Shown piece after piece: positions 20,806 to 31,110 of a DNA stretch of 64,000 bases; the first letter of the stretch is position 1, and every line of letters starts with the position of its first letter. Position numbers and translations under genes: made by a program. Below the pieces are notes generated by a model that was not told the origin of the DNA, did not search any database, and saw only the letters and a list, made by a program, of their open reading frames with translations. Origin of the DNA: Stentor coeruleus. Taxonomy: Eukaryota > Ciliophora > Heterotrichea > Heterotrichida > Stentoridae. Location of the stretch: assembly GCA_001970955.1 (NCBI GenBank), contig MPUH01000008.1, positions 62,001 to 126,000 of the forward strand, read 5' to 3'.

Positions 20806-21555
20806 ATGGAAAGCTTTCTAGAAAAGCAGGTTCAATTGCTAGAAGAAGGTAAAGTATATGAGTTTGCTCAGAATATTGTAAATAGAGCAAAGAGACACTT
20901 AGCAAAAAAAGAATACACCGAGTGTCAAAATTTAGCAATGAATGGGATACTAAATTTATTAAAGAGAAAGATCAATGAATCAATTTCTGAACTCCAAGAA
21001 CTCTTAGTACAAGCTTCAGTAACCCCATTAAATTTCCATTTGATCGAAGAGATAATTTCTTTATTACCAGAAGATGTTGGGATTGTATTGATGAAAAAAA
21101 TAGTTAAAAACTGTAATGACCCGAATATATATGAACTTTTAGCTAAAGCTATGGAAGATCAAGAAAATATCCCTAAAGCATTTTTATATTGGATTGGTGC
21201 AAACAACTTTAAAAACCTTTTAAGAACTTTACAGATATTAATTGATCGAGGATACCCTGGAGAACAAGATTTATTCATATGTCGGACAACTTTAATGCTT
21301 CTTACATTCAAAAACTCAGGGGTGGCAACACATTTACTTTCTGAATTCAAGTATCTTGAAAGTCCTCTTCTAAACTTTTCTAAGTTTCTTATCCAAGCTG
21401 TAGAAAGTAATGAAAGAACTTTATTCAATATACTTAGAGAAAAATATTCTAAATGGCTAGCTAGAGACCCAAAGCTCACAAAATATCTTATCCAAGTAGA
21501 AAAAGTGTATTTCAGTAAAGAACAAACGAATAGTTTACTTAGTTTATTAGGCTAA
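20806..21555 (+). CDS. GET4: GET4/TRC35-like tail-anchored protein targeting factor
   Basis: From the ATG at 20806 the protein is 249 residues, shorter than human GET4 (about 327). All-helical repeats match GET4: LEEGKVYEFAQNIVNRAKRHLAKKEY is the start region in two helices. The diagnostic end is PLLNFSKFLIQAVE followed by FNILREKYSKWLARDPKLTKYL, as in the conserved NFxxFLLLAVxR and LRxKYxxxLxRDP blocks. GET4 bridges the SGTA/GET5 complex to GET3 in guiding tail-anchored proteins to the ER. Single exon, TAA stop, converging on the bromodomain gene with a 30-nt gap. Confidence 0.85.
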   Translation: MESFLEKQVQLLEEGKVYEFAQNIVNRAKRHLAKKEYTECQNLAMNGILNLLKRKINESISELQELLVQASVTPLNFHLIEEIISLLPEDVGIVLMKKIVKNCNDPNIYELLAKAMEDQENIPKAFLYWIGANNFKNLLRTLQILIDRGYPGEQDLFICRTTLMLLTFKNSGVATHLLSEFKYLESPLLNFSKFLIQAVESNERTLFNILREKYSKWLARDPKLTKYLIQVEKVYFSKEQTNSLLSLLG

Positions 21556-21585
21556 ACATGATTAGCGATAAAAAAAATACATAAA

Positions 21586-22404
21586 TTATGGATTAAAAAA
21601 TAATGCCCATATTTCCTCAAATAATTGTGGTGTGAGTTTGCGTATGAAAATTATAAGGTTGTTGTCTCTGGTTACTTCAAAAGCATTGGGTGATTTTTGC
21701 TTAATAACTTGTATGACTTTTTGGAATTTTTTTTGGGGTGCTACTGAGATAGCTTTTTTTAGTTTAATTTGCCTACTTCGAGCTATATCTATGGTTTGAT
21801 TATCTTTGATAATTTGATTAGATTTTATATTCTCATATTTTGATTCATTATCATTGTAATCTTTAGTTTTTAATAACTCACAATTCTCAGTAGGTATTTT
21901 TTTTATAAGAAACTGAGACATTTTCTCTTTCAAAACCTCAGGATTTTTAGGAATTTTTAAATGCTCAGCAGGTTCTTTACATTTTTGTGAGTTAATTTTT
22001 TCATCTTTTACACTGTTTTCTTTTTTGTTGCAAAATCTATAAGACTTTTTATTTTTAGTATCTTGGCATTGGTATTTTTTTCCTGTTTCATATATAACTT
22101 TATGATCAGTTTTTGTATTTGACCTAAGCCTTTTTATAGGTAGTATATTATTTTGGAAACAATATTTCTTGCATTTTTCATTCATAATATTAGCTCTAAG
22201 CCAAATAGCCTATATAATATTTACAGAACCCTCTTCATTGAATTTTTTACAATTATCCCATATAAGGTTGATATCATTAAGTATTTGATTAATAGTTTCA
22301 TATTTCATTTGCTTTAGTTTTGTATAAATAGTACTCAAATCCATAGGGTTTTTAATTATTTCCTTATAGATTGGGATTCCTAATTCATCAGGATCAACTG
22401 GCAT
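21586..22404 (-). CDS. Bromodomain protein, start unclear
   Basis: Two exons join across the 15-nt intron GTAAATATTATATAG (minus strand, 22210-22224). The join gives FNEEGSAIWLRANIM, the usual end of a bromodomain (N-x-x-G-S-x-I/V). Before it, PVDPDELGIPIYKEIIKNPMDLSTI is the classic ZA-loop motif (shown here as PVDPDELGIP, then NPMDLSTI), and WDNCKKFN carries the acetyl-lysine-binding Asn region. From the in-frame ATG at 22404 the product is 267 residues. However, the first helix is coded upstream without an ATG, open back to a TAA at 22522-22524 (ETAEKLIIFLKNQDQCVDFL). The true start is therefore unresolved: a missing exon, a non-ATG start or a 5'-damaged gene. The tail is Lys-rich with no further domain. 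Confidence 0.75.
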
Positions 22405-22935
22405 AAGAAAATCAACACATTGGTCTTGGTTTTTGAGGAAAATTATTAGCTTCTCTGCAGTTTCAAAGTCTAAATTTTGGGCGTTGTTACTAGTTCGCTT
22501 CGTTTTAATTATAGGCCCCCCTTAATATTTTCGATTTTATTTAATTGTATGTTTATACAAAATGGAATCCTGTAGAAAAAAGTTGTAAATTTGATGCTGT
22601 AGATTGTTGAAAATATTGTAATAATGTTTGTTAGGGTAAATATAATAATAAATAATAGTTTATTAAGTGTTTGAGAATATGCTTTGTATAATTACTATGA
22701 TAAAATCCTTAAGTAAAATATTAGTTTTTTTCTATCTTATTATGTTTTTTATAATTTTTCTTAATGATAATTCGGTTAGTATTATTCCTCTTAAGTTCTA
22801 GTAAATATATTTTCTAACGTATCTTTTAATAGTTTTATTGATTAGGATGCATCTTTATTATAAATCTAATTTGCTAAATCTTCTATATAATTCTGTATTT
22901 TTAGTATAACATCTAATAATATATTTGAGTAAAAT
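22405..22935. other. Divergent intergenic, bromodomain gene / 7-TM copy 4
   Basis: 531 bp. The first 117 bp (to about 22521) code, on the minus strand, the first helix of the bromodomain as noted there. The rest is AT-rich with no recognised feature. Confidence 0.5.
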
Positions 22936-23838
22936 ATGAAAAATTCTGGATTTTATTCCTATCACTCAGATAATTATTTATTTCAAGCACTACTTGGAAT
23001 TTTAGTGTGTTTCTACGCAATTTTAAGCATCGTGATATGTTTAAGACTCAAATTCCCAATGGCTAGATTGTTTAAAAAACAAATAAAAGCTTTTTTGATT
23101 GTATTTTTTCTTATTTGCATCCGTAAATTCTATTTAGTACGCCCAATACAAATATATTGGTACAAGACTAAGTTTTCTACCAAATTCGCTGTATTGCTTG
23201 GGAATTTAATAGCTTTTTTGCATCTTGAGATATGCTTTTTATACACTTATCTTACATCTTACTTTTATTTTTCTTTCAAAGAAGGTTTAGGAGGAGCAAA
23301 AAGAGATAAAAACATTCAGATTGTATTTATTGTATTATTATGCTTCACATTGCTTTTCTTATTTGCTATTATAATATTATTTATTTATTATGATCAAGAG
23401 TATATATTTGAGAATTATGCTTTTTTAACATGTGTAGTTTGGGTTTTCGCACCTTTTATTATAGGTTTTTCAGCTATGACTCTAATAAAATCTTCATCAA
23501 AAATTTTTACACTTGATGTTTTAAAAGGTATAAAACAGAGATCATATTTGTTTATTTTTTATACAATTTTTGGTTTTATAACAGTAGCAATAACTGATTA
23601 TATACTTAATAATTCAGAAAATGATACAGTTAAGTATTTTTTATATAGGAGTATGTTTTATTTTTTGAATTATTTGATTATTGATATTATAGCTATTGGG
23701 ATTTTACTATTAAGAAATTATAAACTTAAAAATAATACGGAAACTATGATAGCTGAAGCAGCAAATGAATTAATCCTTGGATCATCTATTTTTGAACAAA
23801 AAGCTGAAGAAACAAGAAAGTTCTCAATTAATTGGTAA
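22936..23838 (+). CDS. Multi-pass (about 7-TM) family protein, copy 4
   Basis: A single-exon protein of 300 residues, dispersed paralogue of the 8.9-12.1 kb array on the opposite strand. Shared marks are LRLKFPMARLFKKQIK after TM1, VRPIQIYW after TM2 and an acidic tail ELILGSSIFEQKAEE. It lacks the introns found in copies 1-3, which sit at three different positions in those genes. About seven membrane spans. Function unknown; distant TOM1/GPR137-like ancestry is possible. Confidence 0.75.
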   Translation: MKNSGFYSYHSDNYLFQALLGILVCFYAILSIVICLRLKFPMARLFKKQIKAFLIVFFLICIRKFYLVRPIQIYWYKTKFSTKFAVLLGNLIAFLHLEICFLYTYLTSYFYFSFKEGLGGAKRDKNIQIVFIVLLCFTLLFLFAIIILFIYYDQEYIFENYAFLTCVVWVFAPFIIGFSAMTLIKSSSKIFTLDVLKGIKQRSYLFIFYTIFGFITVAITDYILNNSENDTVKYFLYRSMFYFLNYLIIDIIAIGILLLRNYKLKNNTETMIAEAANELILGSSIFEQKAEETRKFSINW

Positions 23839-24177
23839 AGTTTAGATAAGTAACCTTTAAAATTATTTTATAATTTTAAGCTGTGTAAAAATGGTGAACA
23901 ACCATAGAACACCCACAAATGTATTGTATAATACTGGTTATAAATTATGAAACCTTTGTATTGCCTTATATCCAATCATATCATTATAAAATAATAAACT
24001 ATCCAACTTATTAAAAAAAAAAAATCTGTTTAAAAGCATAATTGACTATCAATAACATAAAATCATTCCAAACTAAATTTGTTTCCCAAAAACAATTTAA
24101 TAACGAATCCAACTTAAAACATACACTTAATTCTTCATATAATCCTATATTCTAAAAACAATATAATACTAATAATC
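23839..24177. other. Convergent intergenic
   Basis: 339 bp between 7-TM copy 4 and the CDPK stop. The right side is C/A-rich and G-poor, and it contains an A12 run near 24010. No gene seen. Confidence 0.55.
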
Positions 24178-25737
24178 CTACCTTATCTCTACATTATCAT
24201 CAGCATAATTCATACATTGCATCATCATATTCTTAAATTCATTTATATCAATATTCCCATCCCCATTTTCATCAACTTTTTTTATCAGTTTTGCCACACT
24301 TTCATCTTGAATTTCTATCAAACCTAAAACCTCCTTAAGTTCATTTATTGTAATCTTCCCACTATTATCTATATCAAAAGTTTTAAAAGCTATATCCATA
24401 GTATCATTATTTATAAGTAACTCTTTTTTCAAACATGCCGTTATAAACTCACTATAATCAATAAACCCAGATTGATTCAAATCTAGAGTTTCCATAATTT
24501 TCTTAACTTCTTCAAAAGCATCTTCTTTTTTCATTTTTTCTTTATATGCATGAAACAATTCTTCAGCACTGATTTTCCCATCTTTATTCCTGTCGAGTTT
24601 TTGAAAACTTTCTAATAATTCTTTATGCATTTCTTTACTTACAACATTTGCTGCAATAAAAGTTAAAACTGCATGTTGAAGTTTTTGTTCTGTATGGAAT
24701 AAAGCAAGGTTTATTAAAGTTTTACTTTTTTCTGAACCGACTCTTCTAGATTTAGCGATATTGTTTAAAATCCAAGGGTCTTGCAATGCTGCTTTTGCTG
24801 ATATTCGTCTTTTTGGGTTAAGTTCTAGCATTCTTTCTAATAATCTTATAGCATCTGACGATACATTTTCCCATCCATTTCCAGTCACTGAATACTCCCC
24901 AGCTATAACTTTTTTTATAATATCCTGATCTTTTTTCCCATAAAAAGGGGGTTTCCCAGATAATAGTATATACATCATAACCCCACAGCTCCAAATATCA
25001 CATTTTTCATTATACCCATTTTTGCCAAAGATTTCAGGGGCAATATAAAAAGCAGTTCCTCATTTTTTTTCAAGTTTTTTATTCGGCTCCATAACTGCAG
25101 AAGTACCAAAATCAATAAGTTTTAAAATAGCATCAGGACCACAATGATCTAATAATAAATTCTCAGGTTTTATATCCCTATGAACAATATTATTATCATG
25201 ACAATAAGCTACAGCACTAAGTATATGATTAATAAAATGTACAGCCACTGGTTCACTAAGAGTTTTAGACCTAACAATATAATCAAATAATTCTCCACCT
25301 TCCATAAACTCAGTAACTAAATGGAAATAATTATCATCTTCATAAAACTCATACATTTTTACAATATTCGGATGATCCATAATCCTTAAAATATTCACTT
25401 CATTTAAAAACTGCAACTTTTTTTCCTCACAATCAAAACTTGATTTTTCAATACTTTTAATAGCCCTTTTTTGTCCAGATACTTTGTGTATAGCTGTTCT
25501 AACAAAACCATGAGCCCCTTGACCAATTTTTATACTTTGTATATAATTCTGACTAAGCATGCCTTGGTTTTTTATTACAAAATGAGTCGGATCGATTTTA
25601 AGCTTTTGGCTAGGCTGTTGAAGTATTGTTTCTGATGCACTTGGTTTAAGGTCAATTGGTGATGGAACTTTTTCTGGTACTCTATTTTTAGAGACAATAG
25701 GCTGATTATCTTCTCTTTTTGTTTGTCCACAACCCAT
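24178..25737 (-). CDS. Calcium-dependent protein kinase (CDPK) with in-frame TGA
   Basis: 519 codons. The start MGCGQTKRE fits dual acylation. The kinase domain has the Gly loop IGQGAHGFVR, the Lys in RAIKSIEK, VHRDIKPENLL, the DFG in LIDFGTS and YIAPE. A short junction leads to four EF-hands whose loops begin DRNKDGKIS, DLNQSGFID, DIDNSGKIT and DENGDGNID, all with good Ca2+ ligands. This is the plant/alveolate CDPK design. One in-frame TGA lies at 25060-25062, in the activation segment between EKK and GTAFYIAPE, where CDPKs usually have Leu, Met, Val or Ile. No GT...AG intron can remove it. It could be a polymorphic nonsense change (for example TTA to TGA), a base error or read-through. Everything after it is intact. 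Confidence 0.88.
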
Positions 25738-25969
25738 TATGAAAAAATTATATATTTAAGTTACAATTCAAGAGATTAAACTTTGAAAAAAAAAGATTTT
25801 AAAGGTTTATCGAGAAATTAAATAAAATACTGTTATTTGGATTGAAAAGAAACTTAGATGATTTTGATTAAGATTTAGAGTTTGAGTTTTTGTAGTGAAA
25901 ATGGGGTTTTGGGTGATTGGGTAGATAAGATTAATTTGTTTATGTGTTTAAATGAAGGATATTTTTTAG

Positions 25970-26720
25970 TTGAATATAAACAGATTTTTAGTTTAGAATT
26001 TTTTATCAAAAGCATAGAAAAATCTGAAAGAATTTATTAATCATTGTAAAATCTGCGATTTAGATGATAGGAATAGATGAAAATGTTTGATGCTTTTATT
26101 TATGGGTTGAGATGCTGTGTTTATTTATGATTTACTAATAAAGAGAGTTTTGCTAATATAGAAGGATGGCTTGAGGCTGATAAGGCTATTTTTTTAGGAA
26201 CTGAAGTACATTTTTTCTTTGTTTGATAATAAGATTGATGTTTTTAATTAGTAAGCAGTGAAGATGGATAAATATAGTCATTTACTGAATAATATTCGTA
26301 TTTGATATGCTAAAAGGGAGACTAGGTTTTTAAGATTTTTTTTAGGATTGCTGAAGAATTAAGTGGGGTTATGATGGATAATGATATTAAGCTAGCTTAA
26401 AAAAATATTAAAGCAAAAATTGTCACTAATCAGAAAAAACCTATTTTGCAAAAAATTNATTTTTTTTTAGGATTGCTGAAGAATTAAGTGGGGTTATGAT
26501 GGATAATTATATTGGGTCAGCTTAAAAAAATATTAAAGCAAAAATTGTCACTAATCAGAAAAAACCTATTTTGCAAAAAATTAACCCTATTCATGAAGTA
26601 TAAGAATTTTCTGTGAAAGAAAAGAAAAACTTTAGCATTTTTTGAGATTAGATATGATATGGTATTATTATATTTTGAGTAAAGGCTTTTGTAGGAACAA
26701 AGAAACGATTTTGAAATGAA
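25970..26720 (+). pseudogene. Decayed Rab/Ras-like small GTPase gene
   Basis: Conceptual fragments in shifting frames line up with a Rab: EFFIKSIEKSERIY, then KICDLDDRNR in place of the LQIWDTAGQER block, FDAFIYGLRCCVYL, TNKESFANIEGWLEADKAIFLGTE in two parts, DNKIDVF (the NKxD motif), KMDKYSHLLNNI, and a tail IAEELSGVMMDN. Stops of all three types and several frame changes interrupt it. The P-loop region was not found. A host gene relic is the best reading. The single N at 26458 duplicates its tail. Confidence 0.55.
26335..26582. repeat. Duplicate flanks around single N at 26458
   Basis: About 123 bp before the N recur after it with several mismatches (GATATTAAGCTAGC versus TATATTGGGTCAGC) and a longer T-run. 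The mismatches suggest two alleles or error-prone contig ends rather than an exact copy. Confidence 0.8.
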
Positions 26721-27300
26721 ATAGGAAATTTGAAGTTGAAATAGGATGAGGATGAGGACGTAAACTAAAATTAAATTTGATAGAGTTTTATAAAATGATT
26801 TATGGATTTTAGTTTAAGATATAAATACTTGATATAAATCATTTATGCGTTTTAAGGATATGAAAAAATATTTATAAATTTCTACTTGCATAATAAAACT
26901 TATGATTAAATTATTAATTTCATTGCAGTTCATTTCCCACAATAGCATATCTCATCTTAACAAAACTTTAATATTTAGAAAGATAGTTTATCCCTATTAA
27001 ATCCTTCAATAAAATATTAACACTACCTCCTACTCTAACCCAAAAAAAATTTTAATCTCTAAAACCAAAAAATTGCAATACCCCCAACAACCTTCCCAAT
27101 GAAATTTTCTTCAAGTTTCATTACAAAAGCTCTTTCTCACACGCGGGAATAGCCACCTACTCACAAATCCTCATAATAAAAAACCTCTACTCAAATACCT
27201 TTTAAATTTTCATCATCCTTCTTCAAAAAAATTTTATTTACCCATACAATTTAAACTCATATTACTGATAACAAACAATTCATATAATAAAATTATCTAA

Positions 27301-29172
27301 ATGGGTGAAAGGACCATAGAAAACATAACAGTCTCTGTAAGAATTCGGCCTTTAAACCAACGCGAGTTAACCTCAGGCGGGGAAAAAATCTGGGAAAAAC
27401 TCGGGGAATCAGAAATCAAAGAAAAATCTGGTGCAAGAAGTTTCAGCTACGATCGAGTCTATAATGAAGATACTGAAACAGGAGAAATTTTTGAATACCA
27501 AGGTGTCCAAGTAATAGAAAAATGCATATCTGGTTTCAATGGGTGTATTTTTTGCTATGGGCAAACAGGAAGTGGAAAAACACATACAATGCATGGTATA
27601 AGAAAAATTAATCCAGGTTTAGTCCCATTATCAATAGACTATATATTCTCTATGATCCAAAAATCATCAGGAAAAGAGTTTTTAATTCGATGTGCTTATA
27701 TTGAAATCTATAATGAATCAATAAATGACTTATTAAACCCAAATTTATTAAACCTTCAATTAGCTGAAGATAAACGAAGTGGTATTAAAATTATTGGAGT
27801 AACTGAAGAAGTATGCACATCATCTAATCAAGTTAATAGTTTATTGGCTATGGGTGAAAAGCATAGAATTACGGCTAGTACAAATTTTAATCAAAGAAGT
27901 TCAAGATCTCATAGTATGTAATGGGTTATTAGTTTTCGAGTTATTGTCGAGTCAAAAAATATTAATGGGAAATCTAATGTTGCTATTGCCGCATTAAATC
28001 TTATTGATTTAGCTGGAAGTGAAAGTGCAGATGTTCATGGCCCATCAGCTAGTTCTACAAGGTCTAAAGAAATGAAGTATATTAATAGAGTAATTGATAT
28101 ATAGAGTTTACTTACTTTAGGTACAGTTATTATGAGATTGAGTGATAAAAAAAATAATGCTCCAATACCATATCGTGATAGTAAATTAACAAGATTACTT
28201 CAACCAGCTTTAGAAGGTAACTCAAAAGTGAGTATTGTGTGTAACATTTCATCTTGTAACGATGCTTACGATGAAACCCTTTCAACATTAAAATTCGCCC
28301 AAAGAGCTAAGAAAATTAAGCAAGCGATTTGTAAAAATGAAGTTACAGGAAGTAAAGCGCTTATTATTAAATATGAAAAAGAGATTTCTGAATTACAAGA
28401 AAGGCTTAGAGAAATGGAAATGAAAATGGCCCAAGAAGAAAAAATAACAATAGATTTACATTTAAGTAAAGAAATGCAAATATTACAAGAAGAAAAAGAA
28501 AGAGCTGATGCTAGGCTTGATAGTATATTACAAGAAAAGCTTCAGTTGAAACAGGAACTTGAAAGATTAAAATCTTTTATTATCAGTGCAGAGAATGTGA
28601 AGCCAAAAATCATAGAAAAAAATAATAGAAATCGAAAAGATAGCATATATAAAAAGCCAGTTTCACATAGTAGAACAAAGATTTCTTATGATTTTAGGCT
28701 TGAAGATTCTGAACTTATGCTAACAAAAAACTTAGATTTTTCACAAAATAGTTTTAGTCGGGTGGTAGATTTGAATAATGAAGAATCCAGCAATTTTTCT
28801 ACGTTAATTAGAAATGATACATATCTTCTTAATGGAATCGAAAATTTAGAAAGTGAATTATTGCGTATGGGAACACAAAAAGAAATTATACCAATTCCTC
28901 CTGTTGAGATAAATACACCAAAAACTTATGAAGAATGCTTGAAGATTATTGAGGAACAGAGAAAGTGTATTGAAGATCAAAAAAATGTGATTGAACAACT
29001 TAAATGTGAAAATGAAGCTAGAGATTTAGCTTTTTTAAAGTTTAACAAGGATATTGAAGAAAAACAAGAACAAATTGAATTGTTAAATGATGAACTTACA
29101 CTGTGTAGAAATAATCTTACTAAGATTCAAATTGCAAATCGGTTTAGGCAATCAATTAAACAAATAAACTAA
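27301..29172 (+). CDS. Kinesin motor protein, 3 exons
   Basis: Three exons join across 15-nt introns GTAATGGGTTATTAG (27918-27932) and GTAATTGATATATAG (28090-28104), giving 613 residues. Removing them restores the two most conserved kinesin blocks: SSRSHSIFRVIVES (switch I) and YINRSLLTLGTVIMRL. The motor also shows VSVRIRPLNQRE, GQTGSGKT at 87-94, DLAGSE (switch II), PIPYRDSKLTRLLQPALEG and TLKFAQRAKKIK. The motor is N-terminal and the tail is coiled-coil (KEISELQERLREME onward). The early RPLNQRE start and motor-tail order suggest a kinesin-7/CENP-E-like or related plus-end motor. Subfamily is uncertain. TAA stop. Confidence 0.92.
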
Positions 29173-29810
29173 TTAGCATATAGAGATAAGAATAGAATGA
29201 TGATGTATATATGAAAAATGATAAAATATATAGTTAGGTTTTTTGGTTGTTAAGGTAAATTATTTGATTATGCTTAGATTTATTACTAAAGTTTTATCTT
29301 GTTATTATGACATTGAAAAGAATATCTTATTTGTTACAATAAATTATCTTACTTTTAATAATAATACCATAATTAACACCTTTAACTTCTAATGCAAGTT
29401 ATTTCCTGTTTTGAAAACTTGTGCTTCAAAAAAGGTTGCTAAGCTCAACTCCTGAAAAAAATTAATGGTTACTGGACCGTACACACATTGCCACTACTGA
29501 CATTTTTATAGTTTTTTTATATTAATTAAAGAAAATTCATATAAAAATCATAAATAAAATACAAAAAAGCTATAAAGCCTTTTAACAAAAAAAGCAAAAA
29601 GTTCATAAACCACAATAACATAGTAATAAGTCTTTTCACACAAACATATAACCAAATCAAATACGTCCAAAAAACTATAACTTAAATCAAAATTCACAAT
29701 AAATTTTTCTCCTGAAAAATTCCTCACCCTCACAAAAAAAAACATAAACATCCTAAAATATTTTAAATCTTATAACCTAAACCAAAACCTTTAAAAACTA
29801 CTCTAATATA
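29173..29810. other. Convergent intergenic with a GC-richer island
   Basis: 638 bp. No supported gene. A stretch near 29390-29515 is less AT-rich than its surroundings and contains short inverted repeats (CAAGTT/AACTTG; GTTG/CAAC). It might code a small RNA, but no family is recognised. The rest is AT-rich, C/A-biased on the right side. Confidence 0.4.
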
Positions 29811-30287
29811 TTAATTGTTAATATGAGAACCTCTTAGCGATAAGCTAAACTCATTAAAAAGCTGTTTGCATATAGCATTTGTCTGAGGAATAAGATTATG
29901 AGAAATTCTATAATAAGTCAACCTTGGACGTGATTTAGCATTATTATTTATTAACCTTTTAACTGTTTCTCTTAAAGAGTCTTCAGTATGAGAAAAGTTA
30001 TTACGAGATGAATGGATTGTCAAAGATTTGCCGCTTTTACGGTTTGATGACATTGAACTTGATTTTAAGATAGAATTCACATACATACACTTGGAGATTG
30101 AAGATAAGGATATTAGAGGATTTTGTGCTAATGGGTACTTTTTGATAGAAGGTCGATATTTTTTACAGGACTTTTTTCTTTGAATTACAGGGGAGGGAGT
30201 AAAAGATGAAATTGCCCTTCGACTTGTACAGCGGATTTTCACACATTCTGGAGAGAAGCTGAGTTTATTTGAAGTAATTTCTTGCAT
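29811..30287 (-). CDS. Small basic Ser-rich protein, unknown
   Basis: An open frame of 158 residues, Ser/Lys/Arg-rich, with no hydrophobic segment or known domain. The tail (SRPRLTYYRISHNLIPQ, ICKQLFNEFSLSL) looks folded or helical. Support comes from clean frame, composition and a G-rich 5' flank on the plus strand, as for other minus-strand genes. Hypothetical. Confidence 0.5.
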   Translation of the reverse strand: MQEITSNKLSFSPECVKIRCTSRRAISSFTPSPVIQRKKSCKKYRPSIKKYPLAQNPLISLSSISKCMYVNSILKSSSMSSNRKSGKSLTIHSSRNNFSHTEDSLRETVKRLINNNAKSRPRLTYYRISHNLIPQTNAICKQLFNEFSLSLRGSHINN

Positions 30288-31110
30288 TTATTTAGATATA
30301 TGAAGAAAAAAAGGTTAGGATATGGAAAGAGTATAATGGATGAAGGCTTGGAGATGGGAATAAGAGATTTTTTTTTTGGAAATATGGTTTGATTGAAGTT
30401 TTATTATGTTTGAGTAAGGTGATTTTAATATGAGGAAATGAAGAAGTGATAAAAATAAATAATAGAAGAAAGCGAGATGATTGAGGATATTTTTTTTTGG
30501 ATTGCAGGGTTTTAATCACTTGGTATAAACTAGTGGGGTTTTTGTTTTTTGAAGGATGTGAAAACTATTTTTGAAATTATGAATAGAAAATTATTGATAA
30601 TTTAAAGTGTGCTTAAGTCAGGAGATAAAAGTTTATATAATAAAATTTTACTATCAAAGACAGATAAAAATGCAAACAATATTTTCAGTTTATTTTCATA
30701 ATATATATTTTGATTTATATCGTTTAAAACTTGCTATGCTTGTCTAAGAAATAATAAATTTCTGAAGTTAATTAAACTCACAACTTCGCATTTAACTTGA
30801 AATATGCAAAAATTTACCACTCTCACACATGATCTTACATATCTTGACAGCATCCCAATTAATCCAAAAATCTATATTACTAAACATTTTCAAATATCAT
30901 AAACTTAATATGTTAAAAAAATCGCAAACTCCTTATCAACCTCCTCCAAAACCTTTATCTATTATTCTCAATAGAATCGCAAACTCCTCATAAACCTCCT
31001 CCAAAACCTTTATCTATTATTCTCAATAGAATCCGAAAAAAATCAATACATAAAAACCTAACTAAAACCATAAATTGCCAGCTGATCAAATAACAGTTTT
31101 CTAAAAATAA
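30288..31110. other. Divergent intergenic with composition switch
   Basis: 823 bp. The left 250 bp are G-rich and C-poor; the right 300 bp are C-rich and G-poor. The switch marks where the two promoter flanks meet. It contains the 55-bp tandem repeat at 30921-31030. Confidence 0.6.
30921..31030. repeat. Diverged 55-bp tandem duplication
   Basis: Two adjacent 55-bp units begin ATCGCAAACTCCT and share CCTCCTCCAAAACC. They differ at a few bases near the start. Unlike the N-junctions there is no N and the units abut, so this is probably a real duplication in the 5' flank of the EF-hand gene. Confidence 0.85.

Larger units (their letters stand above)
25738..27300. other. Long divergent intergenic with a decayed Rab-like gene
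   Basis: 1563 bp between the CDPK and kinesin starts. The left part is G/T-rich, the last 350 bp C/A-rich. The middle contains the Rab-like fossil and the single-N duplication listed separately. Confidence 0.6.

Noticed and set aside
24178-25737. TGA as a general Trp codon (Blepharisma code)
   Set aside because: Trp is coded by TGG everywhere and almost all long frames contain no TGA. One or two cases cannot support reassignment.
29548-29751. 67-codon minus-strand open frame, aromatic-rich
   Set aside because: Low-complexity Phe/Tyr-rich reading of A/T-rich 3' flank; no support.
30921-31030. Tandem copies as another assembly joint
   Set aside because: No N, copies abut exactly and have diverged, so a real duplication is preferred.
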